From contig KE546983.1 of assembly GCA_000442125.1 (NCBI GenBank), positions 687,581-751,580 on the forward strand: 64,000 nt of DNA, written 5' to 3'. The notes beneath the pieces were generated by a model. The model was not told where the DNA came from. It did no database searches and was given only the letters and a program-made list of their open reading frames with translations. This document shows positions 10,231 through 23,335 of this stretch, piece by piece. Position numbers and translations under genes: made by a program. Origin of the DNA: Opeltia flavorubescens (lineage: Eukaryota > Ascomycota > Lecanoromycetes > Teloschistales > Teloschistaceae). Every line of letters starts with the position of its first letter. The stretch's first letter is position 1.

Positions 10231-13200
10231 ATTTCTTCGAACGCCGTAAGGATGTCGTTGTACCGTATTTCTCCAAGACGGTACGAAGATAGACATGCTC
10301 ATCGACCTGCGAAGCTCCACTGGCTACCGCGCCGTTAGGATAGGACTATCCATATCGTCTTCCAAACGAGGAATACGCTCGACCTCTTTGAGTAGTACGT
10401 CGTCATTAAAGGGTTCTCTGCAGAAGATGCCTTCGCACTTCAAATTGATTAAATGGAGTAGTTAGGCTTAAACGTTTGCGAGCACGTTTTGGAAGTCTCC
10501 TTACTCGCTAGATCGAGTTGTTCCGCCTGCAACTCACACGTTTTTTTTCTCGTGCTTGCCTGTAGCCATACGTTCCAATTCCTTGAGGACAGCGCATTAT
10601 CCAAGAGAATCTACTGGAAACGTAAACTTTCGTATTCGCACTTGGCCTTGATCAGATCAAGTGACTGGTCTTGGTCGTTCAAAGGCACGCTGTGGGCTAT
10701 CAATGCGAGTTGCTCGATGTCTAGGAGGATAGACTGATTATAGTACCTGGCAATGCAAGGAACTCCCAATGTTTTCGCTCTGGTGTGGGCGAGGAGTAGA
10801 GCTATAACTCGAATGCGAGCTGTAAGAGTAGATCAGTGCGGATACGAACTAAAGCGATCTCCCAACCCGTTTCGTCGCCGATCCAACTTCCAAATTCTTT
10901 GGGGAATCTCTCCCGTACGTAAAAGCCGGAGGTCCAGGGTAGTAGGTATTCCCTTGAGGTGGAGAGAGTCGAGATGAGATGTGGTTACAGGAGCAGGGAG
11001 ATGATAATCGAACTTCCAATGTGTGAGACTCCCCGTCCCGGTTCAACTTTATGCGAAATTGTATTCCTCTGTTGGCACTTTTTTTACTTTGATGTTTAGT
11101 GAATGCTCCGCCGTGAATTGGCCCTCAGGAGCTTGAATTTTTGTTCTCTGGGTAATGAAAGCTTGTCTGGCTGACTGCTATTGCTAGTACTGAATTCAGG
11201 AGGAGCAGTAGTATTGGAATGATTTTGTGCAGCACCTAATGCAGAACTCGCCGTCCCGGTTTCGCCAACTATATAAAAAACCGTCTCCTCGTTGATCTAC
11301 ATGGCTCCATTGACGTCTCTAAATACTCCTGGATGTCTTTGGCAATTTCTGATAATTCTGCTATGTATATTTCCCAATATAGTCCAAGGGTTTGATGGAA
11401 AAAGTATTGTTGGATTGGAGGCCGCATCCCCTCTTCCCTCTACTAATCCAATAGAGTAACTTATCAGAATTTCAACCATCGTTAGAAGCGTCAGGGGTAG
11501 ATCCACCGGAGAGAACTAGAAATCGCAGAGAGTATACTTCGTGAAGTATGCTTTCATTTCCGCATATGTATAGAGATCATCCCTGTTTACAAGTTTGATT
11601 AAGTTGACTCTCTTCCAATATACGCTTTTGAGGCAACACGGTTGATTTTTGCGAGCTTATCGCCTTTCCTCGTGTGGAGTCTGGATTGATGGTCGAGGTA
11701 GGGTTGATACTCGTAGACGAAGCCTTTAATGTTGGGGTTCAGCTGCTCTTTATGAGCTGTGCAGAGGCGCAAAGAGGGTTTCGAGAAGGAAGAAAGAAGC
11801 ATAAAATAACGGCGAGGCGATAAACCCGACAAATACGTCTTACTCTTCCTTAAACTTTATTGCATAGCTATTAAGAAGTACGTTTAAGATATTTTTAGCT
11901 CTCGAAATTATAATGGTGCTGGGAGACAATCTCGGTTGGCTGGAGCTTCAAACGCTGGACATCGCAGAGCCCTTTAACTAATCTGTGCCTGCGCCCGGGA
12001 AAATGAGTTGTTCATGGCTTGTATTATTCTTAGGGTCAGATAGGGAATAGAAGCGCCGAAAAGTTGAATAAGGAGCAGGAGAGAACGACGAATTTTATTT
12101 TGGAAACATTGCCATTAGCCGAAGACCTAGCCTACTTGTCTTGTGACATCTCCAGAAAAAACACCGATAGAAAGAATGAAATTGAATGAGTATTTAGAGC
12201 AGTATAAAGAGGTCTATCAAAATAACGTAGAGATATAGGGTAATGTAAGGATTTATTACTATAGGAAATCAAAGAATATAATATTCTAAAAGTTGAGGGG
12301 TTGCTATAAATGCGAAAATCATTATCGATAAATTTCTGAAAGGAGATCAAAATGAATGCTCTGTGTGCCGCTCGACGAAAATAGTAGAAAAGAAGAATGT
12401 AGCGGAGAAGTCGATGAATAGTCTTTAGAGCAGTCGAATTTCGTAAAAGTGGAGGTATACTATATCTGGTAGGACCTCGAGTAGAAGAACTAGTCGCTGA
12501 CAGGGCATGTAGATATATAAGCAAGTCCTCGTTCCATGATTATAAGACGGAGATAGTAGAGATACAAGAAGGAGCTAGAATAATTTGAAGGACATTGCGG
12601 TCTACAAATTACATTGATAATACCAACGGAGCAAATGATAGGGGTTAGAGAAGGTATAATATTAGTAGATTTCTCTATATATACGAACTGAGGTATATCT
12701 TCCGAAATACCCCAAACGTTCCCGCTGTATCTTCTTATTAGGAGTTGACCCTCTTCTATAGAAATTCAAAATTTTTCCTTTCGAAATCTTAAATATCTTT
12801 TATATCTTCTAAATATAGGGAAAAGAGTACTAAAAGAGATGGCTATAATTATGGGGATAATGATATTCGTCTAGAAATTTATGGTTGCGAATCCTGCGAG
12901 AAAGGAAAGTGGGATGGACTAAGTTTTTTTCTAATAGATATACACATCGATCCATTTGGTGTATCGCTCTCAGCTTTATATTCCCATCGTTGGACATCGT
13001 TTCACTTGGACTAATGGAAAGATCTGTGCTATAACTGACCCAAGCGCATTATGCCCCAGTCTCGACTGTGGGCCCGAAATCGTTGATTATTGACGAAATG
13101 TTTACAGAACGGGCCATCGTTGCAAGTGCCTCCAAGAATCTTGATAATTGCCTCTTCGCTTTAAAATCATCAGCGAGTGTGCCATGGTGGGTAGGTTAAA

Positions 13201-13950
13201 TGATAGTAGCAGTGTATACTGCAAGACTTTCAACGCGATTGAAAGAGAACTAGATCGGTGGTAGTAAGCATCCGATACTTCGGGATTTCCGAAAGGAAGT
13301 ATTAAGTATAGGTGTCGAAGTACGACTAGATCTGCACTTTGAATAATGGCGAAGAGTCTTGTCGATAATGTATTCAATGATTCAGCACTCGGAAAGCAAC
13401 CTCGTTAGAATATTGGTAACTTGACCGGAGAATGGTTGAAGAAAGGAAGAGTTCTGGAAGGGAGAAAAGCACGAGTGATCTTATGGGATCATTTCCTCGT
13501 AGGCTAGATCAAGCCGTACTAATTTCCAGATAAGGCAGAAAAGTAGACTGACAGTGAAAAGGTACATAAAATATCCCCGAGGGTTAAGATAAAAATGTAA
13601 GATGCCACGAAAANGTACTTGAAGCAGGTATAAATAGAGTTTCAAGAATATTTATTGGTAGAATCAAAGGTGGTAAAGGATGGAAACTAATTGTATACTC
13701 TGGGAGAAGTGCTGATTCGAGAGTCAATATATCGAAGTTACGTCGAGACACTGCGGGTCTGGTCGAGCAATTTTTGAGCAGTGAAGTTAGTAGCTAAGCT
13801 CTGAATTTTTCCATTCGCAGCTGGCAGCAGGTCACCAATTTTCTCTATCTCATCCTCTAATATATCGACTGTGTACTCAAAAGCTGACGGTGACCATCCT
13901 ATCGAGCCTATCGACGTAGTGCGAACCTGGCTCTTATGCTTCGTGTTAAG

Positions 13951-15240
13951 GGAGCCCCCAGAATTGGTAAGGATTAGCTCAGATTGTTGAGCAATAAGAT
14001 AAACAGACCTTTACCATGGAGGCCAGGTGCAGCTCCTCTATTGTCCTACTGTTCTAGATGCCAGTCCACCATCCTGGTGCACACCGAAGCTGTGCCCAGT
14101 AGCTGAGTCCCGAAGCCGTCCCATCCATCGTCGCATTCTCGGTACATGACTCAAGAGAATGAGGTGGCTTAGATAATCTTGCGAGTAGGTCTTCGATGTA
14201 CTGATAATGAGATTTTATCGCTTGCAGGATATCCCAGGAGCTCGAAACACGAGTATTAGCCTCTTCAAGAGTAGTAACGAGCTCTTGGATCTTCTCTCTC
14301 GCATGAGGAAGCTCTTCAAAAATCAGCTTGCTGACCTCCGAGCGTACCGTCGCCAATTTACTCTCAAGTTCGCAGTCATTCATCTAAAATGCGAAATGTA
14401 TCTGCCTGGAACCGTCTATCCTCTTTGAAGTTTTTTCGTCACGGTAATCGTGATCAGAACTGGAGTTTCTCTCCTTCCTCTTGAGTCTTGAGAGTTATTT
14501 CAGCGCTGATAGATAGTGCTAGGCTGCTGTCCGATAGTAATTATCTCGTTCTCAAAATCTGATACTTCGTAGGCTTTATTTTTTCCCTTCCCCACATCTT
14601 ATAAGGCACTCTGGGTGCTCATAGTGCTGTCTTTGGCGGCTTTCAGATGCACAACGCTCCGACTTCATGCTTTCCGTAGAACCTTCGCAGATTGTTTCTT
14701 CTCGCAACTCAAAGACCCGTGGTATTGTTACTCCTTCGCTTTTCTAAAAGACTCTCTCTGAGAATCGGTAATTACAGTTGAAGAGAATTTTATTGTTTCA
14801 ATAGAGCAATCGGTCTGTGTATATCCTTGGATATGGTGGTCTTGGGTGGTTAAAGGTTCATAAGAAGAAGACGCGGGAGAAAGAGTGAAGAAAAGTGATT
14901 ACCAAGAATAATCTGTCATATATATATAAAGCTCTGATCAAGTTCTTCGTCCAACTTCCCTCTCAATCTCGAGGAAGTTCTAGGACGAGGTGGCGATTTG
15001 GCGCCGACGCATCGACTCCAGTATATACTTGTGGCGACTTTGTCGCCCAGCTACCTTATCTTATCTTCTTCCGACGGTCTACCAACAGTCAGACTAACAT
15101 CTTCGATTTGGCTTCGGAGTCTTTCATGGACTGGTCTGGATCACGGAGTTGTTTGACTAGCACCTTCGAATTAGCTTCGAGCTCTTTCATGGACGAGTCT
15201 GAAAGCTCGTTTTATAACGCTATTGGCTCTTCGCAGCGAA
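13951..15240 (-). pseudogene. relic of a coiled-coil protein gene
   Basis: On the minus strand, about 15210-15090 encodes two consecutive similar heptad-like units (DSSMKELEANSKVLVKQLRD, then DQSMKDSEAKSKMLV). Further on, 14383-14054 gives a 109-residue helical segment (MNDCELESKLATVRSEVSKL, then LEEANTRVSSSWDILQAIKS), preceded by a plausible TTTTAG acceptor at about 14384. The intervening DNA has stops in every frame, so the original gene seems decayed rather than simply spliced. Long coiled coils are not diagnostic, so no function is assigned. Confidence 0.4.
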
Positions 15241-15807
15241 ATTATGCATTGTTTAGGCAAGCTTGCTTGTCTTTTCGAATATCTTTATTTTTATAATATG
15301 CTACTTAGATCCTGTAGATAACAAGATAGCTTGGTCAGTAATTTGATCAAGTTTGAGCTAGCAATTTTTGAGATATTTTAGATCACTAGTGCTACACTTC
15401 CTAGGTGTATACGAAACAAAACAAGGTAATAGGAGGCTACATTTGGAGAAAAATGACTTGGTATGATAGTTAATAAAGCATAAAAAAGCTTCTATATACA
15501 AGGTCGGGAGACGCCTGGGGGATGTTGGTATAGGACGCAAGGTGGTATAAGAAAATACTGCGAAGAAAGATAGAGAAGTAGATTTTTCTGTAAAGAACGG
15601 CTATAAGGTTCTGTAATTAACCGCTTTCAGATTCAGCACTAGCCTCCAATCTTCCCGTACTACGTTTGTAAATGGACAAGAAAACCAAGAACTACCATCT
15701 CGATGGGCAGGGTTTTTTGTCGGCTTGTTGCTCCATGGATATCTCGTGATATACTTTAGAGACCTCCAGCCAATAGAATTTAATTTTTAAATATATATTT
15801 ATAAAAA

Positions 15808-16119
15808 CTAGTGCGACCAATGACTTGCAGGTATCAATGGATATTGTCCCGAGGTGTGTAAGACTAGAAGGCAAGGACGCTTGCTCCATTGGCGAAACCA
15901 AAGTTTATGACTTGCAGGATTATATCGATGATGTCTTTCACGAATACGTAAAATGTTATTGCGAATTGTCCTGCGGAGTTCGATGGATGGAATAATCCCG
16001 TCTAGCGAGAGTGTCGAATAGCGCCGGAGAAGATGATAGAGTTCCGGAATGTTTAGGAGGTCCATCTCTCCGGTCCCTTGGGCGGAGGAGTGACCTCGTC
16101 GTCTCGCTTTCGGAGGCAT
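15808..16119 (-). CDS. possible N-terminal exon, unrecognised
   Basis: ATG 16119 opens a 103-residue frame beginning MPPKARRRGHSSAQGTGEMD, followed by a helical stretch (NIPELYHLLRRYSTLSLDG) and Arg-rich helix (ELRRTIRNNILRIRERHH). A basic start of this type is common in fungal nuclear proteins. No continuing exon is evident in the decayed DNA to its left, so it may be a truncated relic. Confidence 0.25.
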   Translation of the reverse strand: MPPKARRRGHSSAQGTGEMDLLNIPELYHLLRRYSTLSLDGIIPSIELRRTIRNNILRIRERHHRYNPASHKLWFRQWSKRPCLLVLHTSGQYPLIPASHWSH

Positions 16120-16455
16120 GGCAGTACTGTTCTACAGAGGTACGGCCCGAGGACTGCGTGCTGAGCCTACGTGACTCGAATTTTCCGTCACATCCCAGTA
16201 GAGGTCCTCAGCGTAAGACAGGAGGATGGCAGGGTGGGGCGGGTGGAAGGGAGTGGGCGTGCTCTTCTTCGTTGGGAGGTTGGGGGATAGCCGTCTGCAG
16301 GTACGGTCTGAGGTGGCCATATCTTGAGTGTCTTACTCGCTTGAGCCATGAAGTGACTTCGTATATCAGAAAATCGGGAACTCGAGGCTTGAAGCACAAT
16401 CCGAGGTAACTGGGCTGCTGTAGCGACCGCGTTTGAGACTTCGATCGAAAGTAGC

Positions 16456-16877
16456 TTATTCCTCATTGTCTGAATCGTTGGTCAGGGTATTGAGATTAAT
16501 ATCAGTCTGATAGCGTCTCACTTTGAAGCGCACCATGAAACTTGGTGGATGGGCTGAGAGATGATAGCTATCTGGGTGTAGATCAGAAATGGCACCATTG
16601 CTGCCACTCTGAAGATAGGAAGTTCGAAAGAATCCTGTTGTCTTGCGTACCAAGTTGAATCCTGGTATGAACCTATCTAGTCGAGTTCTCCCGGAGATGA
16701 ATTTCCCCAACCGAGCAGAAGCTGTCCCTCGTCAGAGATTTCCTTCGCCTTGTTCAGCTCAATATCCGTTGGTGAGATCGTGAAAGCAATAGGTGCTCGG
16801 AGTCGAGCAGCAGAAATTTTGTCGGTCGAAGGAGAATCGGGTGAGCTGCTAGATTCATGGAAGGCAGAATCGCGCAA
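16456..16877 (-). pseudogene. two overlapping protein-like segments, possible gene relic
   Basis: The frame at 16877-16677 (HESSSSPDSPSTDK, then ARLRAPIAFTISPTDIELNK) and the frame at 16710-16456 (RTRLDRFIPGFNLVRKTTGF..., ending TNDSDNEE) overlap and could be pieces of one coding sequence separated by a frame change. Their codon composition is more gene-like than the surroundings. No domain is recognised. Confidence 0.22.
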
Positions 16878-19800
16878 AGGTGTGATTTATGATAATTCCC
16901 AATCTTTCATGAACAAAACAACACGTTATCTCTTAGTCGGGATATGTGTAAACCTATCATCATCGTCTTTCGATACCATTGAGAAGGTTCGCAAAGCCGT
17001 TCTTAGCTCTGGTCCGCTTGTTTCGTTGGACCACTGACACCACCATCAAGGAAAGCCTTTGACAAGGCTGCTGCCCCGAGGGTGGTCCAACTGATGGTCT
17101 GTCATTTCCGTTGATCGAGGGATTAAACCTTCGTGCGCGTATGTAGGCCAGCGATATACGTACGGGGCGAGGAGAACGTTATCCGAGTCCCAGGATGAAG
17201 GCTGCTAAGGGACAATCCAGGTGGATTCATAGAGATCATACATTCCCTGCGTCATTTCCGCCATGTATTCAGCCATCTGCTCCATTTCGTAATTGAGATG
17301 AATGGCAACCCCTCCTGTGGCTTTCTAGCACCCCGAATATTGTCGAGATGCAAAGCCCTATCTATTGTCGAACCTTCACACTGCGCTTCATCGGCTCCAT
17401 TACAGATGCTGCCAAGCTCCGTCGGCTCAGGATCGGTCACACCATGCGTGTTCGTGTCCATAGCTCTACTGTCATTCTAGTAAATTCAAAGCGTATTGCC
17501 CAGGTTTCCATGTTCGTCCAAAAGGATAACATCACCCGTTCCAGGCTGAAATTACCCTATCCCTACGCAAATCGTCTTCGTACGACGATTTCTGATCTTC
17601 TAGAATACGGGGCTTCCGCTTTTTCGCGGTTCCATGTGAAGACCGGCACGGTTCCTTGAAAGCATCCTCCCCATATACTGCTCTTGTATCAGCAGCTCGA
17701 AACCCACACCGGGATAGGGGTTTCAGGATTTTGACTCATTATCTGTTGCGCCCTCGTTGGGCGCAACCAGTTGACTTTAGGAATCTGATTCGCTGGGAAA
17801 TGTGTGTAGCTATCCTTTTTCACAGCTGGTCTGATTCAGTTCTCGAGGCAGAAAAGCCACGTGGTAGTGGGGCTTTCCACCAGATCAAATCAAACGAGAG
17901 GTGGCTAAAGGGTAAATATACGTTTTGTCATTAAGCTTATGAAGATTTGAAAAAGCCAGCAGTGTATGGCAGTGATATATCTTGGTCTGAGATACTGGAA
18001 GAAAGATTTCCAGGATTGAAAGATCGAAGGAAATTCCGGAAATAGAGTATAGAAAGAGATAGAGCAGAAACAGCCCGAGCTGAGACAAGTATTATAAGTG
18101 ACTTATTGTTAGAACTTTATTTAATAAGAATGATACCTGTCCCGAGAAGTATATAGTGATACGACGCAAACGACGCAAACCCTCGAGCTTTTGACTGTGG
18201 AGATAAGGCTTGAGTGGTATTAAAGTGGCAAGTAGGACAGGAGAATAAAGATGTTTATAACGTCGGTAGGGATTGGTAGAATAAGTCTGTAAGTACTGAA
18301 GATTCTTATAGAAAACCTTTTGGCATAGTACCTTCGACTGATGCATGAAACCGGGAGGACCCCAAAGATGGATGAGATAGGGCCTTGTATAACGGCGTAC
18401 CAATGACAGACTCCTCTCCACTCTGCGCGTTTTCCAGAAACAGAATTTGGAGTGGCTGAAAGCTCGGTTAGTCCTTCGACAAGCCAGACAACTTTCCTAT
18501 CCGCAAATGGTGACTTGTTTATAACAATTATTATCAATTGCTCCGAGCTCAAAAGCAGGAATCGAACCTGAGAGTATTGTAGGTGATTGCGGTAAGTCTT
18601 TCGATTTGGGATGTTAGAGCGAAAACCGGGTGAAAGTAGTCTATCTATAGAACGGACGGTAGGTATTAGCCCCTCTCTATCGGCTCTGGAAACGAACGCA
18701 GGTTTTTTTTACTTTTCTTGCTTCCTAGTAAAGAGCTCGGCCTTCCAGAATCGAACGATAGTATCGAACGTTTTCAAGCCAAGCCGGTTAAACCCATGTC
18801 GACAGCGGTATAAACTTCGCCGACGGCATTAGCAACTTGATCAACGGCGAGATCAGGAGTACCTGGTACCATTAAGGAGGTGCTTGGCTATTGGAGGACC
18901 AGAAGAGATGGTCAGCCTAGTGGCATGGATTTATCATAAGAGTGAACGAAATCTTCGACGACTTTACTTACCAGTCTTATCATTGTCGGTGATAGTGGCA
19001 GGAGGCTGGTGGGGGCTAATCATCCTGATTTGATCAATGATTTGTTGGAGACATCAATGGGTTAGGCGACGCTAATGCAAGCCGAAGCGCGAATTTCTTC
19101 CATTATTCGCAAAATACTTGGTAGATAGTCAGTGTATCATCGGCAGGAACAAACATTCCTCTTGGGTGGTCGAGGATATCACTGGAAAAGAACAACTTCA
19201 GCGTTGATTCCGCGCTGTAATTACCACCGGTTGCTATCTCACCTACTTACTTATATTCTCACCCTCGTGTACACGTCTTGAGGAATGTCGCCGTTCGTCG
19301 AGGGTAATACTGGTAAGGAATAGTATCATGGTCGATTCAACGTTGTAACCACGATGATCTGCAGACTTTATCTGCTCGTATTTTTATCTTCGTATATTCG
19401 TCCCGAGGGATGTCGTTCTTGAGCCGTGTCTTCACCTTATATTGTATACTCAAGGATGAGATTGTGGATAGATGAGAACCGAGGTTCGTGTTCAATTGGG
19501 GGGAATTCTGATAGACAGCAGTTTCTATTATACAAAGTACCTTTGGGGTGGGATCAAAGGTACTTTTATATGCGGGCACTGAACAGGAGCGCTATTAGTA
19601 CAGCCTTGTAAGGCGAGAAGTCCAATTCGTTTCTCGTTGGAGGAGAACTAGCAAATTCCTCTTGCCGGGTCAAAAGGCTCAATGTTACGCTGATCTCGTA
19701 ACGATATGGGGCCTCTATTGGATTGCCGGCAACTGACGGGCGCCAATGTAAGGAAGGTCGTAGGTATAGTGGTACGCATGAGCTGACCGGAAGATTCCCA

Positions 19801-22800
19801 TTGATTTTGGCACGTGCTGTCGATATAGTAGGTTTAGTTGGTAATTTTCCGTATAGTAATCGGTGGAAGATGCGGAAAGGTAGGTAGAAGTGCTAAGATG
19901 CATATAACTGATATATATAAAGACTTTTAGTAATTTCAAGGGGCATCTGGTCGAGAACGTGTCGGTGAAGATAGCATGCGTGTTATTTGAAATATAGGGG
20001 CTGGCAGTAAGGCTATAGCATGTGTTGGCGAAGAGGTCTTATTATTCTCGATACCGTTCTTGGAGCTCTGCTAAAATTTCGGGGAGATAGGACGTCGCTG
20101 GAGATATCGGCGGAGAGCTCTTAGCTAGCATATATATATAATACTGTGGAGTACCTTTTTAAGATAAGGTATACGGCGAGAATCTTATTAGCAAGGCCTA
20201 TATTCGTGGAGAAAAAGGTACATAACCATACTTTGTATTTGATTGATTTCCGGAGATGCTTATACTTTTTGTTTAGCTCTTTGCTATCCTAGTTCTCTTC
20301 CGCTTTAATAGCTGTAACGGTATCAAGGAAATATTGCGTAAAGCAACCAACAAGGCTTCGCGGAATTGGCAGGGTTTGGATGGCCGTTTACGGCGAGGAG
20401 ATGTTTCGTTGAACAAGCGGTATTTTCTGTCGAAGGAAAAAGATTATCGATGGTGACTTGTTAAATGCTGCACGGCAGTATAGAGATAAAAGCTAATAGA
20501 TAGTAGTGCTACTGGAACACTGAGTGCCACATGGTAAATAGTGCCACCAAGCAGCTGGATACTACGCGGTGGCTAGGCGTCTATATGTGACAATTTAAAC
20601 CGAATCCCGAACCAGTCAAATGTTATTGTAGGCAACGAATAAGGGTAAAGGGCACGAATACTCGCAATGGATAGGTTGATTCCTAATCGTTCGTGGAGAA
20701 TCTGCGGATCTTTTGAGGCCGACTGTATAAGCAAGACGTTGAGCCTATTGCGGAACCCACCGTTCCGTATAAACAATAATTAAGTGCTGAATAAATGGTC
20801 CGAAGAATAAATGGTGTTGCGGTATCCCTAGTAACTGCACGGTTGCATTGAAGAGGAATGGGATTAGATTAGATAAGATTTCTTAACACATTTTCTCGCC
20901 AAGTTGGCGAGAAATTCTAGCGCCCGCTGAGGCCACTAGCCTTTGACTACCTAATGCGATGTATATATGATTGATGCAATCAAGATTTCCCTATAATCCA
21001 ACGACTAGGACTGATGCGTTCGGATCTTGTTTCAATTACTTTGTTTCCAATACTCGATAACTTTATACTCCCTTAATGCTAGTCGATTGAATGCGCTCTA
21101 CGGAAGTACCCGGCTGGGCTTGGCGCTTTATTTATACTTCCGATGTATGCATCACTCAGTCTATAGTCTACCGCCCAATCCTTAATTTGATAATCGACTG
21201 CTTGCTACAAATCCCCACTCCCAATACCTTTCTCTATTGTGCCGACAAGAATTTCGCTGCCCCCAAGCTATCCTTGCCTTAGAAATACGCCGGCCTCCGC
21301 CAAATCACCTACCCAACGATATTAGGTTATCCAGCCAATATTCCTAACATCTTTCCTATTCTCACCGCTAAGGCAAGTCAATTTGAGCAAGATACAGAGA
21401 CTCTACCTGATGTATTTATATAAGGTAGTTGATCAGATAGAGAAATATATATTATTCAATCCTACTGCGGACGTCTAGTGGTCGTATAGTTTAGCCTTTT
21501 ACACAGGTCCGATCTCGTGTATATGAAGCGGGTTTCTGTTCATGGATATATAGGCGAAGGTATAGAGGAAGGACGGTTTACTAAAGCGCGCGAAGATCTT
21601 ATTGCGGTAGCTGCTTTGCCGTAGATTTCTATCCAACTAAAGCAGTCGGAATTTGGGAAATATCAAAATAAAGTCGCCAACAGGCCACACCTATTAGCTA
21701 GCGCAAAGGAAATGGTTCTTATAAAAGATAAATACGGCTTCTTCAAAGGAATCTAGAGATATAGTTATATACAGTTATAGCATCTTTCCTAGCGGCCGAC
21801 CCACGGCAGGAACGCTATAACCCGCCCGATTGTCCTTAGGTTATTGTATACCTACAGGAAAAGCCTCCATTTCTACGGAGACGATGCCCGGAAACTTTCC
21901 CATCAAATACGCGGCTCCCTAAGTATACTGATGCGCACTATGGGCATTAATCCATCCAGAAGTTTCCTCGTAGCGCTATTAGACCATTCGCAGATTCTTT
22001 AAACCAATAGCAAGCAAGGTTGCCGTCCCTAATGTATAAGATGCCGCAGGTACTTATATCAGGCCAATATAGGCTCGTTTGATGGATCGGTGTATATTAC
22101 GCTTGTTACCATACCATCCAGAAATTAGCCTTCGTAAACCCCTTAGGCAGCGTCGGCGTATAGGAGGGATGGAGGTACTCGTCCGTGACATTTATCATAC
22201 CATAACCGATCGGCTCGGACCTCACGGAGATCTGGCTCTGCCCTTCCACTATACTTTCTCTGTAAAAGGTCCAATTATTCCCAAGGCCGTCGCAAAGAGG
22301 GTTTCGCCTGATTGGGCTGCGGAAAAGGCGAAATAGGAAAGATAGTTTCGGCGGGGAGGAACGATAGTATTAGATGAATTGGATACTCGGCGGCGTTTAA
22401 TAGATTCGTAGTCTTTCACTTTATCTATCTTATCCTTCACACCCTCAATTTCCCATGTGATCGTCTTCGTCGGGTTTTTTGCCTCCGCTTTGCTTATTAA
22501 CGTTCCCGGTCTATATCCATATCTCCGTCTTCTTCGTTTGCGGCCTCCCTCTACTTCATCTCGCCTTTGTTTGTTTTCCCGTTCTCCGTCTCCAACTTCT
22601 TATCCAACTCCAGCTTCTGCCTCCCCTCCGGCGTTCCTCCACCACGCACCTGAATTCTTTACATGAAGAACCGTCTCCAACCTCACCCATCCACCACAGA
22701 ACTCGCATTTAAGGAGCGTAACCCAGAGCTTCCCTTCCGATCCACAGCAAGCCAAGTTTACCACGATCTCTTGAGTGCTTTCATGAACGTCCACGAGCGG

Positions 22801-23323
22801 TAATTGTCTTTGATTCTGTCCTACAAAACCTGAACAGCGGAGCTTTCGTTCTAAACGGCAGAGGTGATAGTATTTAGTGACCACCATACCATTTCCGAGA
22901 AAAAAAGCGACTTAATGACTTTATCTGAACACGGAGGCCTTCCTAGGAGGAACATATGGCGCATACCTCCTCTCCTATTGCCGCCCGCCGGCCGGCTGCC
23001 CTGCTACAATCTCGAGTCCGGTCCGGGGTCCGGACGTCTATAATAATTGGACGGCGGTATGATTGGTCGATAGGAAGGAAATCGAGGGTGCAAAAGGGAG
23101 GAGGCGGACGGTGAACGCAAGACGATGCCAGCTAGGTAGAAGACCGACGATGACGTTCCGCGGCAGGTAATAGACCTTTGTACGGGGGCGGTGAGGTCAG
23201 CAAGCGGCCATTGGGGGAGAACGGTATAACTTGTTGTTCCATATAACTTAGAGGAGACTTTTCGATGCTTTGAATAGTTTTTCGGAAGGCGCAAAGAGGG
23301 AACGGGGAAGTATACCTATAATT

Positions 23324-23335
23324 GATGCATGCATC
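23324..23335. repeat. GATGCATGCATC palindrome core, third copy
   Basis: This is an exact copy of the 12-bp core seen at 4031 and 7501. Here the flanks show little further symmetry, so the palindrome is essentially the core alone. Confidence 0.7.

Larger units (their letters stand above)
7223..13950. other. gene-poor TA-rich block, first part
   Basis: The block is rich in TATA strings and stop codons in all six frames and has no convincing gene. I see moderate AT bias, unlike the extreme bias after 57.17 kb. It probably holds old, mutated repeats or dead genes, but no transposase or polymerase motif can be read with confidence. A variant of the palindrome core occurs at 8139-8150. A duplicated coding-like segment lies at about 10060-10230. 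Confidence 0.5.

Noticed and set aside
18545-18580. tRNA-like B box on the minus strand (GGTTCGATTCC with a short stem)
   Set aside because: No A box, anticodon arm or matching acceptor stem is found at the right distance, so it is not a tRNA gene.
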